Both the position numbers and the translations under genes were made by a program. The notes beneath the pieces are model-generated. The model did no database searches. It worked only from the letters and a program-made list of their open reading frames with translations, and was not told where the DNA came from. From NCBI RefSeq assembly GCF_003023845.1, contig NZ_PYFT01000001.1:5146001-5210000 (forward strand): 64,000 bases of DNA, written 5' to 3'. Source of the stretch: Adhaeribacter arboris. Lineage in GTDB: Bacteria; Bacteroidota; Bacteroidia; Cytophagales; Hymenobacteraceae. Positions 1 through 8,771 of the stretch are shown piece after piece (positions within the stretch are counted from its first letter, which is position 1; every line of letters begins with the position of its first letter).

Positions 1-2
1 AC

Positions 3-389
3 CCGTTTTTCAAAAGCTGTGTTGCGCCGAAGACGATAACCTTCATTAGGGGTGCAATCCCGAAACCTGTTGAAATTCACTTATTCGAAGGCTTCATGGA
101 TTACCTTTCGGCTGTAGCTTCTTGCAAACAAGAGCAGTTGAACGGCGATAGCATTGTTCTGAATTCTCTTTCCTGTTTGCCGGAAGCATTTCCTTATATC
201 AAAGGCTACGGTTACCGTATACTCTTTAGCTGGATGGATAATGACGCACCCGGAAAAAAAGCGACAAAAGCATTAGCCGAATTTGTGCGCACGGAAGAAA
301 ATCTCCAGCACAAGCCCGTGAACGCCACATTTACACCGCACAAAGATGTGAATGCCTGGCACATGCATGCCCTCGGACTTTCAACATAG
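3..389 (+). CDS. Toprim-domain DNA primase, C-terminal fragment (5' end outside window)
   Basis: The reading frame is open from base 3, with no stop before the first ATG at 96, so the gene starts outside the window and only about 128 C-terminal residues are seen. They form a Toprim domain: an acidic motif in 'LFEGFMDYLSA', a conserved 'LNSLS' strand, then 'WMDNDAPGKKA', which is the DxD metal site of Toprim enzymes, and a final 'HKDVNAW' that ends many mobile-element primases. In that family an N-terminal CHC2 zinc finger would precede this part. The likely role is priming DNA synthesis on the transferred element. It is followed by an antirestriction gene and a mobilization group, which fits a conjugative element. 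The family call is firm; the exact subfamily is not. Confidence 0.75.
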   Translation, partial: PFFKSCVAPKTITFIRGAIPKPVEIHLFEGFMDYLSAVASCKQEQLNGDSIVLNSLSCLPEAFPYIKGYGYRILFSWMDNDAPGKKATKALAEFVRTEENLQHKPVNATFTPHKDVNAWHMHALGLST

Positions 390-766
390 ATGATAAATCG
401 CCCCGATAGGTAAGTGCAATTAAAAAATAAGCTCATTTTCTTGATCTCGCTTGTCTTGAGCTAATGCTTCGGCACAAGCAACCAACCTTTGATCTTTAAA
501 TATCAAACCACCTTAGTATATCCGCTTAGGAAGGCATTTGCCTAAGAGGGCTAGCTGAGATGATCCAGTTGATCCTTGTCCTGTCTAGATTGGACTTCTG
601 GTTTCAAGGACAGGTGATTAACCGAAGTCGCTCCCGCCACCAACAATAATTTTCTCCAGCCCTAACGGGCTTTCCTCGCCCCTCCAAAATTACAGCCGGT
701 TTGGTCGCTCAAACTTCGGTTGCTTCATCCCCTGTAACCATCACCCAAACAGGAAAGGAACCTGCC
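390..766. other. Intergenic region, no gene seen
   Basis: This stretch lies between the primase fragment and the ArdC-like gene. I see no coding frame with family features and no convincing terminator. A TTG codon at 701 is in frame with the downstream gene but would add 22 residues of low-conservation sequence, so I left it out of that gene. A purine-rich GGAAAGGAA (752-760) lies just before the chosen ATG at 767. Confidence 0.5.
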
Positions 767-1684
767 ATGTCCCACACAACAAACGCCTCAGCAAGAGGAC
801 AAACATCTCAACGCCGGGATATCCATCAAGAAGTAACGGATACTATTATCAAGCAATTGGAAAAGGGCACCGTGCCGTGGCACAAACCCTGGCAAGGAGA
901 AGAAACGAAAGCCTTCGGTCTTCCTTACAACAGCATTACCCAAAACCATTATCGCGGTATCAACATCGTCCTGCTTTGGAGTTCTGCTATCGAGAAACAA
1001 TTTGCTTCTGCCGAATGGGGAACATTCAAACAATGGGCGGACAAAAAGGAAATGATCCGTAAAGGCGAAAAGGGGGCAATGGTCGTTTACTATGACGTCT
1101 TGGAAAAGGAAGAAGATGACGAAATTCGCAAAATACCTTTCCTGAAAACTTCCTATGTCTTCAACAGATGCCAATTAAGCAGCTATCAGCCAACCAATAC
1201 GGATGATACCCAACAACCTAAGCAGTCCCTAGTTGAGAGAATCCAGACAATGGATTGTTTTATAAACAATACGCAGGCGATTATCGAACACAGTCAACGA
1301 GGAGCCTGTTACAGCCCTAAAGAAGATAAAATCTATATGCCTTTTACCGAAGCTTTCATTGATACGGAAGCTTGTACCGCCACAGAAGGTTATTATTCCA
1401 CATTATTACACGAACTGGTGCATTGGTCTGGAGCACCTAATCGGATCGACCGCGCTAAGTGCAAAAAGTTTGGCGATCAGAATTATGCTACCGAGGAATT
1501 AGTAGCCGAGCTTGGGGCGGCCTTCCTTTGTGCGGAATACGATATAACCTCAGCCGAAAAAGGCGATCACGCCAACTACATCGCTAGCTGGTTGAAAGCG
1601 CTTAAAGATAACAAGCATTGTATTATCACCGCAGCTAGTAAAGCATCCAAAGCCGTGCATTATCTAAGAGGATTGCAGCCTTAG
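767..1684 (+). CDS. ArdC-like antirestriction / zincin protein
   Basis: This 305-aa protein starts at ATG 767, where a GGAAAGGAA tract sits 6 bases upstream. It has the two-part layout of ArdC-type plasmid proteins. The N-terminal ssDNA-binding domain (DUF1738) runs over about residues 10-130, with 'KGTVPWHKPW' and 'PYNSITQNHYRGIN'. The C-terminal zinc peptidase-like domain has HELVH at about residue 215 and a downstream 'EELVAELGAAFL' that should give the third zinc ligand. Family members protect incoming single-stranded plasmid DNA from host restriction during conjugation. It lies between primase and relaxase genes of the island, as expected for a transfer-lead gene. A strong terminator follows. 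Family is certain; protection of this particular element is inferred. Confidence 0.85.
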   Translation: MSHTTNASARGQTSQRRDIHQEVTDTIIKQLEKGTVPWHKPWQGEETKAFGLPYNSITQNHYRGINIVLLWSSAIEKQFASAEWGTFKQWADKKEMIRKGEKGAMVVYYDVLEKEEDDEIRKIPFLKTSYVFNRCQLSSYQPTNTDDTQQPKQSLVERIQTMDCFINNTQAIIEHSQRGACYSPKEDKIYMPFTEAFIDTEACTATEGYYSTLLHELVHWSGAPNRIDRAKCKKFGDQNYATEELVAELGAAFLCAEYDITSAEKGDHANYIASWLKALKDNKHCIITAASKASKAVHYLRGLQP

Positions 1685-1707
1685 TAAGGGCTAATGAAAT
1701 AAAACTA

Positions 1708-1736
1708 AATGCCCCAACAAATATTGGGGCATTTTT
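1708..1736 (+). terminator. Rho-independent terminator after the ArdC-like gene
   Basis: An 11-bp perfect stem (AAATGCCCCAA / TTGGGGCATTT) with a 5-base loop is followed by T residues, 24 bases after the stop codon. This is a classic intrinsic terminator on the plus strand. The A-run on the other side could let it work in both directions. Confidence 0.85.
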
Positions 1737-1957
1737 CGTGACAATCTCCCGGTTTAAATGCTTGGCTTTAGCTAATTTCTTGGTTACCTCTTATCTCCAA
1801 CTTAAACAAGAAATGGCTTTAATTAGCTAAACCTTCTTATTAGCATTCAAAGAATAAATTTAATGTAGAAGTAAAAGAAATATCTTCAAAAGACATCTAA
1901 TCGTTGGATATACAGTAAATTACAGTTATTCTTCATAGGCTAAATATAAACTATTCT

Positions 1958-2950
1958 ATGTTTAATTTTTTAACAACGTTACCAGCAATCCTAGGAATTA
2001 TTGGTTTTGTAATATATTTAATACTAAAGAAAAGCATTACCGAAGATCCAATTATCAAATCTATTCTAGAAAAATTAAGGTACAACGAACCAGGGTTTTA
2101 CAACCAACTAGACAAGCTTTCTGATTCAGAAAAAGTTAAAATCTTAAAAACTGACTATAGATTACGAGATAAAATTTCTGAAGGTGACCGGAAACTTTTA
2201 GATAAATCACTAACTAACCAATATAGAACAAACTTATTTGTTTACTCGCTTTGTGCGATTTTACTACTTGTTGGAATTTATTTATTTACTAGACCGGTAC
2301 CTCTTCAAATAGATAATATTCAAGTTCAGAATACCGATAGCAGAGATAATAATCAAATAGTTGATCTTGATCCTATTACAGTAACTTGGACATCTAGTGG
2401 GAAAAATGGAGATATATTAGTTGCGTTAGAGAATATTGAAACTGGAAAACAAACAAAGCGATATAGAGCTTTGGCATCTGATGGTGAAATAATCTTCAAA
2501 TCTGACAATTATGATAATTATGATAAAATATTAAGTAATAGATTTCCGAACGAGAGTAATAAAATACGAGCAATCGTTTATTCGGGTCAGGAATCTTTTA
2601 AATCAAAGCCCTTCGAAATTAAGGTAGGAGTAAAAATTATCTGCTTACCGGAAGAGTCAGATAAACTGGTATTTAACGCTATTATTGATCAAAGAATAAT
2701 CGATAACTTTCATTTTGCGCCAAGATTAACTTTATTTAAGGACGAACATTTTAATAATAAGGAGACATTTGAAGCTCCTGAATTTTCATCACGACCAACA
2801 CTTGTAATCAGGAATACCAAAGATTTTACGATAAGTAATTTTGCCCTTTCAGTTAATCCTAGAGACATTGTAAATACTAAGGTTTACAGGACAGATGTTG
2901 AGTCTTTGAAAGTTGCATTTATGGAATTAAAAAATAAGCAAAATAAATAG
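1958..2950 (+). CDS. Unknown protein with two membrane segments
   Basis: A 330-aa protein I do not recognise. Two hydrophobic helices are visible: residues about 5-25 ('AILGIIGFVIYLIL') and about 88-108 ('LFVYSLCAILLLVGIYLF'), separated by a charged segment of about 60 residues. The remaining 220 residues are hydrophilic and rich in beta-prone stretches; after the second helix they would probably lie on one side of the inner membrane as a soluble domain. The gene is much richer in A+T than the ArdC-like gene and has no neighbour on its strand, so it looks like an independent cargo gene of the island. No functional motif is seen. A role in membrane sensing or defence would be a guess. Confidence 0.6.
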   Translation: MFNFLTTLPAILGIIGFVIYLILKKSITEDPIIKSILEKLRYNEPGFYNQLDKLSDSEKVKILKTDYRLRDKISEGDRKLLDKSLTNQYRTNLFVYSLCAILLLVGIYLFTRPVPLQIDNIQVQNTDSRDNNQIVDLDPITVTWTSSGKNGDILVALENIETGKQTKRYRALASDGEIIFKSDNYDNYDKILSNRFPNESNKIRAIVYSGQESFKSKPFEIKVGVKIICLPEESDKLVFNAIIDQRIIDNFHFAPRLTLFKDEHFNNKETFEAPEFSSRPTLVIRNTKDFTISNFALSVNPRDIVNTKVYRTDVESLKVAFMELKNKQNK

Positions 2951-2996
2951 CACTTATCTTAGTAGTCCTTTTAAGCTCAAAGCAGTCAATTAAAAC

Positions 2997-3392
2997 TTAG
3001 TCGTCTTTTTGCACTACCATATCAGTCACTAACACATCTTTCATATTGTCGGATAAAGCATATCGGGAGTCTATTGCCACAATCATCCGGGGTAGATGAT
3101 CAAGTAGAGCCATAAAAAGCGGTTGAAGGCCGAAGCCTTTTAAAATGACTTTATAAGAAGAGAAAGTAAGAGTAATCACATTCTTATCTCCATCTAGCTT
3201 GAACTCACCGGAGACTAGATAGGAGTAGCTTAAAAATACCCGTCTACCATCCGGCCATACCAAGCACAAGCTTCTAGAGTTACCCGGTGAGTCATAATAG
3301 TCATTTTTATGGCTTACCTTTGAATCCGTATCAACCTTAGTGGGGTCATTTTCCCGCATTTGGTCGTAGCGAAGTTTAAATCCTTGGCTCAT
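2997..3392 (-). CDS. Small unknown protein, 3' end of the relaxase operon
   Basis: A 131-aa protein with no recognisable family. It is hydrophilic with alternating beta-type strands ('GRRVFLSYSYLVSGEFKLDG') and no signal peptide or membrane helix. Its ATG overlaps the end of the relaxase gene by 17 bases, so the two are almost certainly co-transcribed and translationally coupled. That suggests an accessory role in mobilization, but nothing in the sequence proves it. Confidence 0.55.
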   Translation of the reverse strand: MSQGFKLRYDQMRENDPTKVDTDSKVSHKNDYYDSPGNSRSLCLVWPDGRRVFLSYSYLVSGEFKLDGDKNVITLTFSSYKVILKGFGLQPLFMALLDHLPRMIVAIDSRYALSDNMKDVLVTDMVVQKDD

Positions 3393-6120
3393 AGTCCCGG
3401 TCTTTTTGCAGTGAGGAAGGCTCTTTGTCTCTGGATTTATCTATTTGTGAAGAACCCCAATTTATATCTTCTCTGATTCGTTGGTGCGTTATATCCTTGG
3501 TTTGGCTTCGCTTCCCGACTAACTCTAGGGCGGATTGCCGTTCGCCTAACTCGGAAGCGTGTTCCAGCAATTGTTCTTTGTCGTCTGTGTAAATGCGGGC
3601 ACGTTCCCGCCCACGCGAGACAGAAACATAGAACTGTTTAGAATCTGTGGCGGGAAAGGTTGCTGCCGGTTGCGAGATAAAGACTTCATCGACCGTTTTG
3701 CCTTGCGAAGCATGAGAAGTGATGCAATGCGCATGCGCTAAATGCCCGTAATCTTGTTTTAGCTCATAAGTGCCTTTGCTGATATTGTTGCGAAGGAGTA
3801 AACTGCCATTCTTGCGGACAGATACGACTTCCAAAGTTTGCCCGTTATTCAGCCGTTTCTTTTCTTCATCAAAGCCGTTGCGGGTTATGCGGATCGTGTC
3901 CCCCTTCGCCAGAGCGATTTCATCTTTGCGGTAAAGGTCATAGTCACCGCTTTTCTGCATCGGCAAGGGGAGTACTTTTCCCTCCTGATTTTTAATGGTC
4001 ACTCCCTTTTCTGAACTGCTATCGACCGTCCACATACTGCCTCGCTTAATGCCAGGCGCGTTCTGATTGAACTGAACGACTTGACCTTTTTGAAGATTTC
4101 GCCAGTCGCTTTTTTGCGCTTCCGTTAGGTTAAGGTTGGCAAGGCGGGTCGCTGAAATTTCTTTTTTGCCTATTAATCCGTTTGCTTTGAGTTTCTGGCG
4201 GATGTCTTTTGTGACTTGGTCGCCTTGCTCATGCGTCGGGGAAACCACTAAAGCCGATTTTCCTTTCTTGATCGATTCAACGTAATCATCCACTAAAGCT
4301 TTATTGGGTTTTAACGGATCAATGCTTTGGATCGAGCCGATACTATCCAGTTTCTCGAAAGCGTCCTTCACCTCACCTTTGGATAAATCTTGCACGGCGG
4401 CGCGGTAATGTTCATTTCTTTGCCGGTAGATTTTGCTTACCTCAGCCGTTTTAATTCCGCCGACTGTATTGAGAATGCGCAGGGCATCGCCTCTGATCAC
4501 ACTGGCGTGCTGACGCGTATCGCCCCCTAAGATTAGCCGAGCATTTTGCTTAGTAGCCAAATCGAGCAATGCCTTCATATCCTTCGTGCCCAGCAGCCCG
4601 GCTTCATCTACCCAAAGGACTTGGTTCTTTAATTGTTGCTGTAATTTTTCGTCGGTTAGTAATTTGGCAACCGTTTCCGCTTTACTGAACCCTTCTTCCC
4701 GTAATACGCCGCGAGAAGCCTGAGCGGTAGGAGCAACAACGGTGACCTTTTTACCGGCTTTTTCCATGTGGGCAACGGCTTCTTTCATCAGGGTGGTCTT
4801 GCCCGTACCGGCAGCACCGCGGATGATCGAAACCCGGTGGGGGGTGGTAAGCACATGCTGAACAGCAGCGGCTTGCTGACCGTCCAGTTGCAGTTTAGGC
4901 GTATTGGTATAAAGAGGCTTGAGTTTACCTTGTCCTAGCCGGGCTAAATCAACCATTTCCTTTTCTTCGGATAAAACTTGGCGGGTAGTGCAAAATGTTC
5001 GTGACTTTTCCTTTACCTGAATAATGCGTTCATCCGTGCGAAAGCGTTCCGTAATGGCCTCAAGGGAAATCGTGGTGCTACCTAAACTATGGCGATAGGC
5101 AGTTTCCAGTAAACGGCGATCCGGCATAACAGAAGCTCGCTCAAAGCCGTGCAATAAAGCATGGTCGACGCATTGAGAAGGAGAAAGCGTAACTTTTTCT
5201 TTTTCCGGGGCAAAACGGATAATGCGCTCACCTTCGCCTTGCTCATTCGGAACCAGTTCTTTGATTTGTCGCCGCCATTCGGCTTTCAGTTCGGTCATGC
5301 TCCTACCCTTTTGCTTTTTTGCGCGGGTACGTGCGCCTAATTCACTAAGCTCTTTGGCATCGGTAATCCCTTTCTCTTTGGCAATGCGCCCGATTTCATC
5401 CGTCCGCTTGGAAAAAAGATCAATGGCTTTCTGCGGCACACCTTCCACTTCAAATGATTTTTCAGTGCGGCGTACCTGGTAGCCCAATTTGATTAAACGG
5501 TCGGAAAGTTGCTTGTGAAAACGAGCCTGGTAATAGGGCATGTCACGTTTAATATCGCGGAATTGGCCGGCTTTGATTTGCTTTTCCTGCTCATCCCAAG
5601 TAGCGTTGAAGACAAAGCAATGAGCATGTAAATGGGGATCGGGGACAGAACCATCGACAGGCCGAGCGGTTTGATGAACGAACTCTGCCCACATTAATTC
5701 ACCGGTGTTCCGATCATCGTACTTGCCTTCTTTCCGTACCCGCGTTTTACTATCTTGTTCCATGTCGTGCATTGTTGCCTGAACACTTTCTTCAAATGCT
5801 TTTAACAAATGATCGTCCTTAGAAAGTGCGTGGATGATGGAGACGGATTTGGGACAATGAAAATTAATATCGTAGCCAATCGTGCGCTCTTCTTTGGTGC
5901 GCGGGGTGATTGGTTCACCAGTTGCAGGGTTGATATTTTCACAAAGGGCAAAGAAGGATTCCTTGTTGGCCTGCCCAGTCAGATTTAAACGTTCAGCGAG
6001 GCGACCGTGCATGCTACCTTGGAGTTCCTGATCGTCTATGTAGTAATCCGAACGGGAGAGGGCATCGGAAAAATACGCCTTGGCGTGACCGGCTGAGTTG
6101 CTTTGAATCATACGAATCAT
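3376..6120 (-). CDS. MobF-family relaxase with helicase domain (TrwC/TraI type)
   Basis: This 914-aa protein should nick the element's oriT, stay bound to the transferred strand and unwind it. The N-terminal 300 residues are the TrwC relaxase: an early tyrosine pair ('SDYYIDDQE'), a conserved 'GYDINFHCPKSVSI', and the metal-binding HxHxH in 'PHLHAHCF' at about residue 163. An SF1 helicase follows: Walker A 'GAAGTGKTT' at about 435, Walker B 'WVDEAGLLG' at about 505, and a UvrD-like C-terminal motif 'TSHASQGKT' and 'YVSVSRGRERARIY' near 800-850. Length fits short TraI/TrwC proteins, and no extra C-terminal domain is seen. It lies downstream of the coupling ATPase on the same strand. A second in-frame ATG lies at 6111, three codons in. 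Confidence 0.92.
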   Translation of the reverse strand: MIRMIQSNSAGHAKAYFSDALSRSDYYIDDQELQGSMHGRLAERLNLTGQANKESFFALCENINPATGEPITPRTKEERTIGYDINFHCPKSVSIIHALSKDDHLLKAFEESVQATMHDMEQDSKTRVRKEGKYDDRNTGELMWAEFVHQTARPVDGSVPDPHLHAHCFVFNATWDEQEKQIKAGQFRDIKRDMPYYQARFHKQLSDRLIKLGYQVRRTEKSFEVEGVPQKAIDLFSKRTDEIGRIAKEKGITDAKELSELGARTRAKKQKGRSMTELKAEWRRQIKELVPNEQGEGERIIRFAPEKEKVTLSPSQCVDHALLHGFERASVMPDRRLLETAYRHSLGSTTISLEAITERFRTDERIIQVKEKSRTFCTTRQVLSEEKEMVDLARLGQGKLKPLYTNTPKLQLDGQQAAAVQHVLTTPHRVSIIRGAAGTGKTTLMKEAVAHMEKAGKKVTVVAPTAQASRGVLREEGFSKAETVAKLLTDEKLQQQLKNQVLWVDEAGLLGTKDMKALLDLATKQNARLILGGDTRQHASVIRGDALRILNTVGGIKTAEVSKIYRQRNEHYRAAVQDLSKGEVKDAFEKLDSIGSIQSIDPLKPNKALVDDYVESIKKGKSALVVSPTHEQGDQVTKDIRQKLKANGLIGKKEISATRLANLNLTEAQKSDWRNLQKGQVVQFNQNAPGIKRGSMWTVDSSSEKGVTIKNQEGKVLPLPMQKSGDYDLYRKDEIALAKGDTIRITRNGFDEEKKRLNNGQTLEVVSVRKNGSLLLRNNISKGTYELKQDYGHLAHAHCITSHASQGKTVDEVFISQPAATFPATDSKQFYVSVSRGRERARIYTDDKEQLLEHASELGERQSALELVGKRSQTKDITHQRIREDINWGSSQIDKSRDKEPSSLQKDRDYEPRI

Positions 6121-6291
6121 AGCTGAAATATTACAGGCGTTTACAAGGTAATGGCGGCTGTTTGTGCTCTCGTTACTGTTAGTGCATAAGGGATAAACCG
6201 GTAGGAAAAAGGAAGCAGTGCAAAGGGATCAGATAGGCTGGTTAAAGAAAAATCATCAGACTTCTTCCCTAAGCACTGCTTAGGACAATTA

Positions 6292-7053
6292 CTAGCGGGC
6301 TTCTACTAGATCGTCTTCTTCTATAAAGGCCTTGGCAAGCTGCCGCCGTGTTCCTGGATCGGCAGGTTTGTGACCGTAAAAATGAACTCCGCGCGTTTGA
6401 CTGGCATCAAGCTCATCGACAAAGGCAGAAACCAACTCCTCATTACAAATCATCTCATCTATCTTATCCATTATAAAGTCGTCGCCTTTATGGTAAGCAG
6501 CTATGTAACTTAGAGAGTACACGATACTAGATGTTATTAGCAACATACCGACCCGTTGATCCATCCATAAGAGAAGCAAGCCAATTAAAAAGAAAGGGGC
6601 GGGTTCCAATATTATTTCAATGCCCCGTTTATCAACGGGTTTGCCGCCGATGCGTATCGCATAAAAGATCGGATGAATTCTGCCGGCAGAGAGACTATAG
6701 CGGGCAAAGTCAAAAACGGAAGGTAGACGGATAACTTCCTGCCAACGAAAAAAACAGCCAGCGGCATATGCGGCTAAAAATAAGTACCAGCTTACATTAT
6801 CTTTTATAATCTCAGGTAACGTATCTCCATACGAGCCAAACATACCACCCATGGCGTAAGGGAAGAAAAAGAATACAACAAATACAAAGCTCGCTACAAA
6901 AGGAGAGAAATATCTCTCGCCCATATTTTTCCGGAGAAACACTTCCAGCAAAAGGCGTGGCATGGAGGCCACGGAGAGGAAAAAATCCAGCAGCAATTCT
7001 TTAATGTAGTTCCTGCGCCGGAAGACTTGACGGTAATACAGATTTTTTTTCAT
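6292..7053 (-). CDS. Conjugation-associated membrane protein, unknown family
   Basis: A 253-aa protein starting at ATG 7053, 40 bases after the stop of the coupling ATPase gene. An upstream in-frame start would overlap that gene and add unlike sequence, so I rejected it. Hydrophobic segments occur near residues 52-75 ('FVASFVFVVFFFFPYAMG'), 88-106 ('WYLFLAAYAAGCFF') and 150-190 ('FFLIGLLLLWM', 'GMLLITSSIVYSLSYIAAY'), followed by a soluble tail of about 60 residues. In other conjugative systems a small membrane partner anchors the coupling ATPase, and this position between T4CP and relaxase fits that, but the link is by context only. Confidence 0.6.
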   Translation of the reverse strand: MKKNLYYRQVFRRRNYIKELLLDFFLSVASMPRLLLEVFLRKNMGERYFSPFVASFVFVVFFFFPYAMGGMFGSYGDTLPEIIKDNVSWYLFLAAYAAGCFFRWQEVIRLPSVFDFARYSLSAGRIHPIFYAIRIGGKPVDKRGIEIILEPAPFFLIGLLLLWMDQRVGMLLITSSIVYSLSYIAAYHKGDDFIMDKIDEMICNEELVSAFVDELDASQTRGVHFYGHKPADPGTRRQLAKAFIEEDDLVEAR

Positions 7054-7093
7054 AAGTGATAAAAGGTTAAAGTGAAACAAATGGTTTAAATAA

Positions 7094-8602
7094 TTAAGGT
7101 TGATAATTTTGGTTAAAAGCCATTTTTGTATGGTTGAGACCTTTGCGGATGGTATCGCCTTGCTGGTGGAAATAACCTTCCACGCGGTAGTTGTTTTTAG
7201 AACCACCCGTTTTAAGGCGAATAAATTCTTCGGGTCGCACCAATTTTTCTAGCCTAAGCGATTGGGTTCTACTTTGAGAGAAATTCTCCCCTACGTTAAC
7301 CGTACCCGACTGATCTTCAAAGAAAGCCTCTCCAATGAGTTCCGAGGCATAACGGTTTGTTTCTATATCCGCGTTAGCATGAAAAATCTTGGTGCCCAAA
7401 GTGCCCAAAAAGCTTTTTACCCGGTAATCGGCCTTATGGCCGCCCATGTTGGCATAGTAATTTGGCAAGTTCTGCGATATATAGACAGTGGCAATGCGGC
7501 TGCTTCTAGCTGTAGCTTGATAATCCGCGTCATGCTCATGCAAAAAGTTCTGCGCTTCATCTGCCCACAAAAACATGGGACGCGAATTCTGAACCACGTT
7601 GCGTTTTTCCATCGCCCTTTGCCAGATGTATTTGAAGAGGATCTGACAATCCCGTCCTACCTTGTGGTAAAGCTTTACCGGTAGATTAACCAAGATAATC
7701 TTACCTTTCAGACTATCCTCCGGCGTGACGGTGGAGCTATTCCGGCAAAACAGGGAATAAATCGGCTCACGTAGTAATCGGAACAGGAAGCCCGAAAATG
7801 TAAAATCAATGATCGACCGTGTTTTATCACTTAAGGATATAAAGTTGTCTACAAAGAACTGATCTAAAAACTTGAACAGCCGTGCATCCGGGAGCGCTTC
7901 TAGCATGGCCGCTTCGTAAACGGCCTCATCTTCGAAATCTAGTTTTTCAATCTCAGGAAGATCTAATGTCCAGGCATCAACTTGTGACATCACTTTCTTC
8001 CGTGCCTCCTCAAAGGCTTGGTGAAAAGGCTTAGCATCCTCCGGTGAGTTGATTTTTAATCCCTCTTTATTTTTCGGTATTGTTTGGACAATGTCGAACA
8101 TTAGCTGCACCGACACTGTGCCATAAGCCAACTTACACAGATCAATAACATTAAAGATGAGCATGTCCAAGGCGGTTTCCCAAAAAGCATCGTCGCTTTT
8201 TCCTTCCCCTTTTTCTTCACCGGCTCGTATAACAGTCTTGAGAACTTCAACAATGTTTTCGGTAATAGCTTCACTGCCATCCGCTTGAGTAGATTCATAT
8301 TCAAGAAAATTGAAGCTATGAGCACCGCCTGGTTCAAGAATAATCAGATCGTTTTCACGATTGATAATTCGGCAGTATTCCTGCCAAGCTTGTTTTTCAT
8401 CCGGCTTTACAGTGAGCACTAGGCCACCAAAACCGGCAGCTAGATATTTCAAGGCTAACATGCGGCCTGAACCGGAAGTTTTACCGGAACCAATGCCACC
8501 GAAGATTTGTGTTCCTTCTACGGCATGACGTATCGTCCAATAGCTTCGCTCCGTTCCCGAAGCAAGCTCTATAATCGGCATCTCTAAATCAAACGAGTTC
8601 AT
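7094..8602 (-). CDS. Type IV coupling protein (TraG/TraD-like ATPase)
   Basis: A 502-aa protein, starting at ATG 8602; an earlier start at 8659 would add 19 poorly structured residues. It lacks an N-terminal membrane domain and begins almost directly with the ATPase fold: Walker A 'GGIGSGKTSGS' at about residue 36, an acidic Walker B 'FLWADEAQNF' at about 347, and a following 'SSRIATVYISQNLPNYY' typical of the TraD/TraG recognition region. Family members bring the relaxase-DNA complex to the secretion channel. It is followed by a membrane protein and the relaxase. The missing transmembrane anchor may be supplied in trans by the 253-aa protein. No mating-pair channel genes are seen here, so full self-transfer cannot be judged. 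Confidence 0.85.
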   Translation of the reverse strand: MNSFDLEMPIIELASGTERSYWTIRHAVEGTQIFGGIGSGKTSGSGRMLALKYLAAGFGGLVLTVKPDEKQAWQEYCRIINRENDLIILEPGGAHSFNFLEYESTQADGSEAITENIVEVLKTVIRAGEEKGEGKSDDAFWETALDMLIFNVIDLCKLAYGTVSVQLMFDIVQTIPKNKEGLKINSPEDAKPFHQAFEEARKKVMSQVDAWTLDLPEIEKLDFEDEAVYEAAMLEALPDARLFKFLDQFFVDNFISLSDKTRSIIDFTFSGFLFRLLREPIYSLFCRNSSTVTPEDSLKGKIILVNLPVKLYHKVGRDCQILFKYIWQRAMEKRNVVQNSRPMFLWADEAQNFLHEHDADYQATARSSRIATVYISQNLPNYYANMGGHKADYRVKSFLGTLGTKIFHANADIETNRYASELIGEAFFEDQSGTVNVGENFSQSRTQSLRLEKLVRPEEFIRLKTGGSKNNYRVEGYFHQQGDTIRKGLNHTKMAFNQNYQP

Positions 8603-8771
8603 AAAACAGCTATTTGCGTTGTGTGATACAAAGGAGCAAACAACTGATCGTGAGTGCAATAGACAACGATTATATTGCCATTAAAGCGATTTCCATTAGA
8701 TTTACACAATTTCCACGTCAATTTGGAAATCAGGAAATTTGGAAAATAAGATAATCTAAACTTTACAAACT

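Noticed and set aside
3559-3741. Small frames on the strand opposite the relaxase, mutS, mfd, murF and pump genes
   Set aside because: They are shadows of well-supported genes in other frames, with no independent features.
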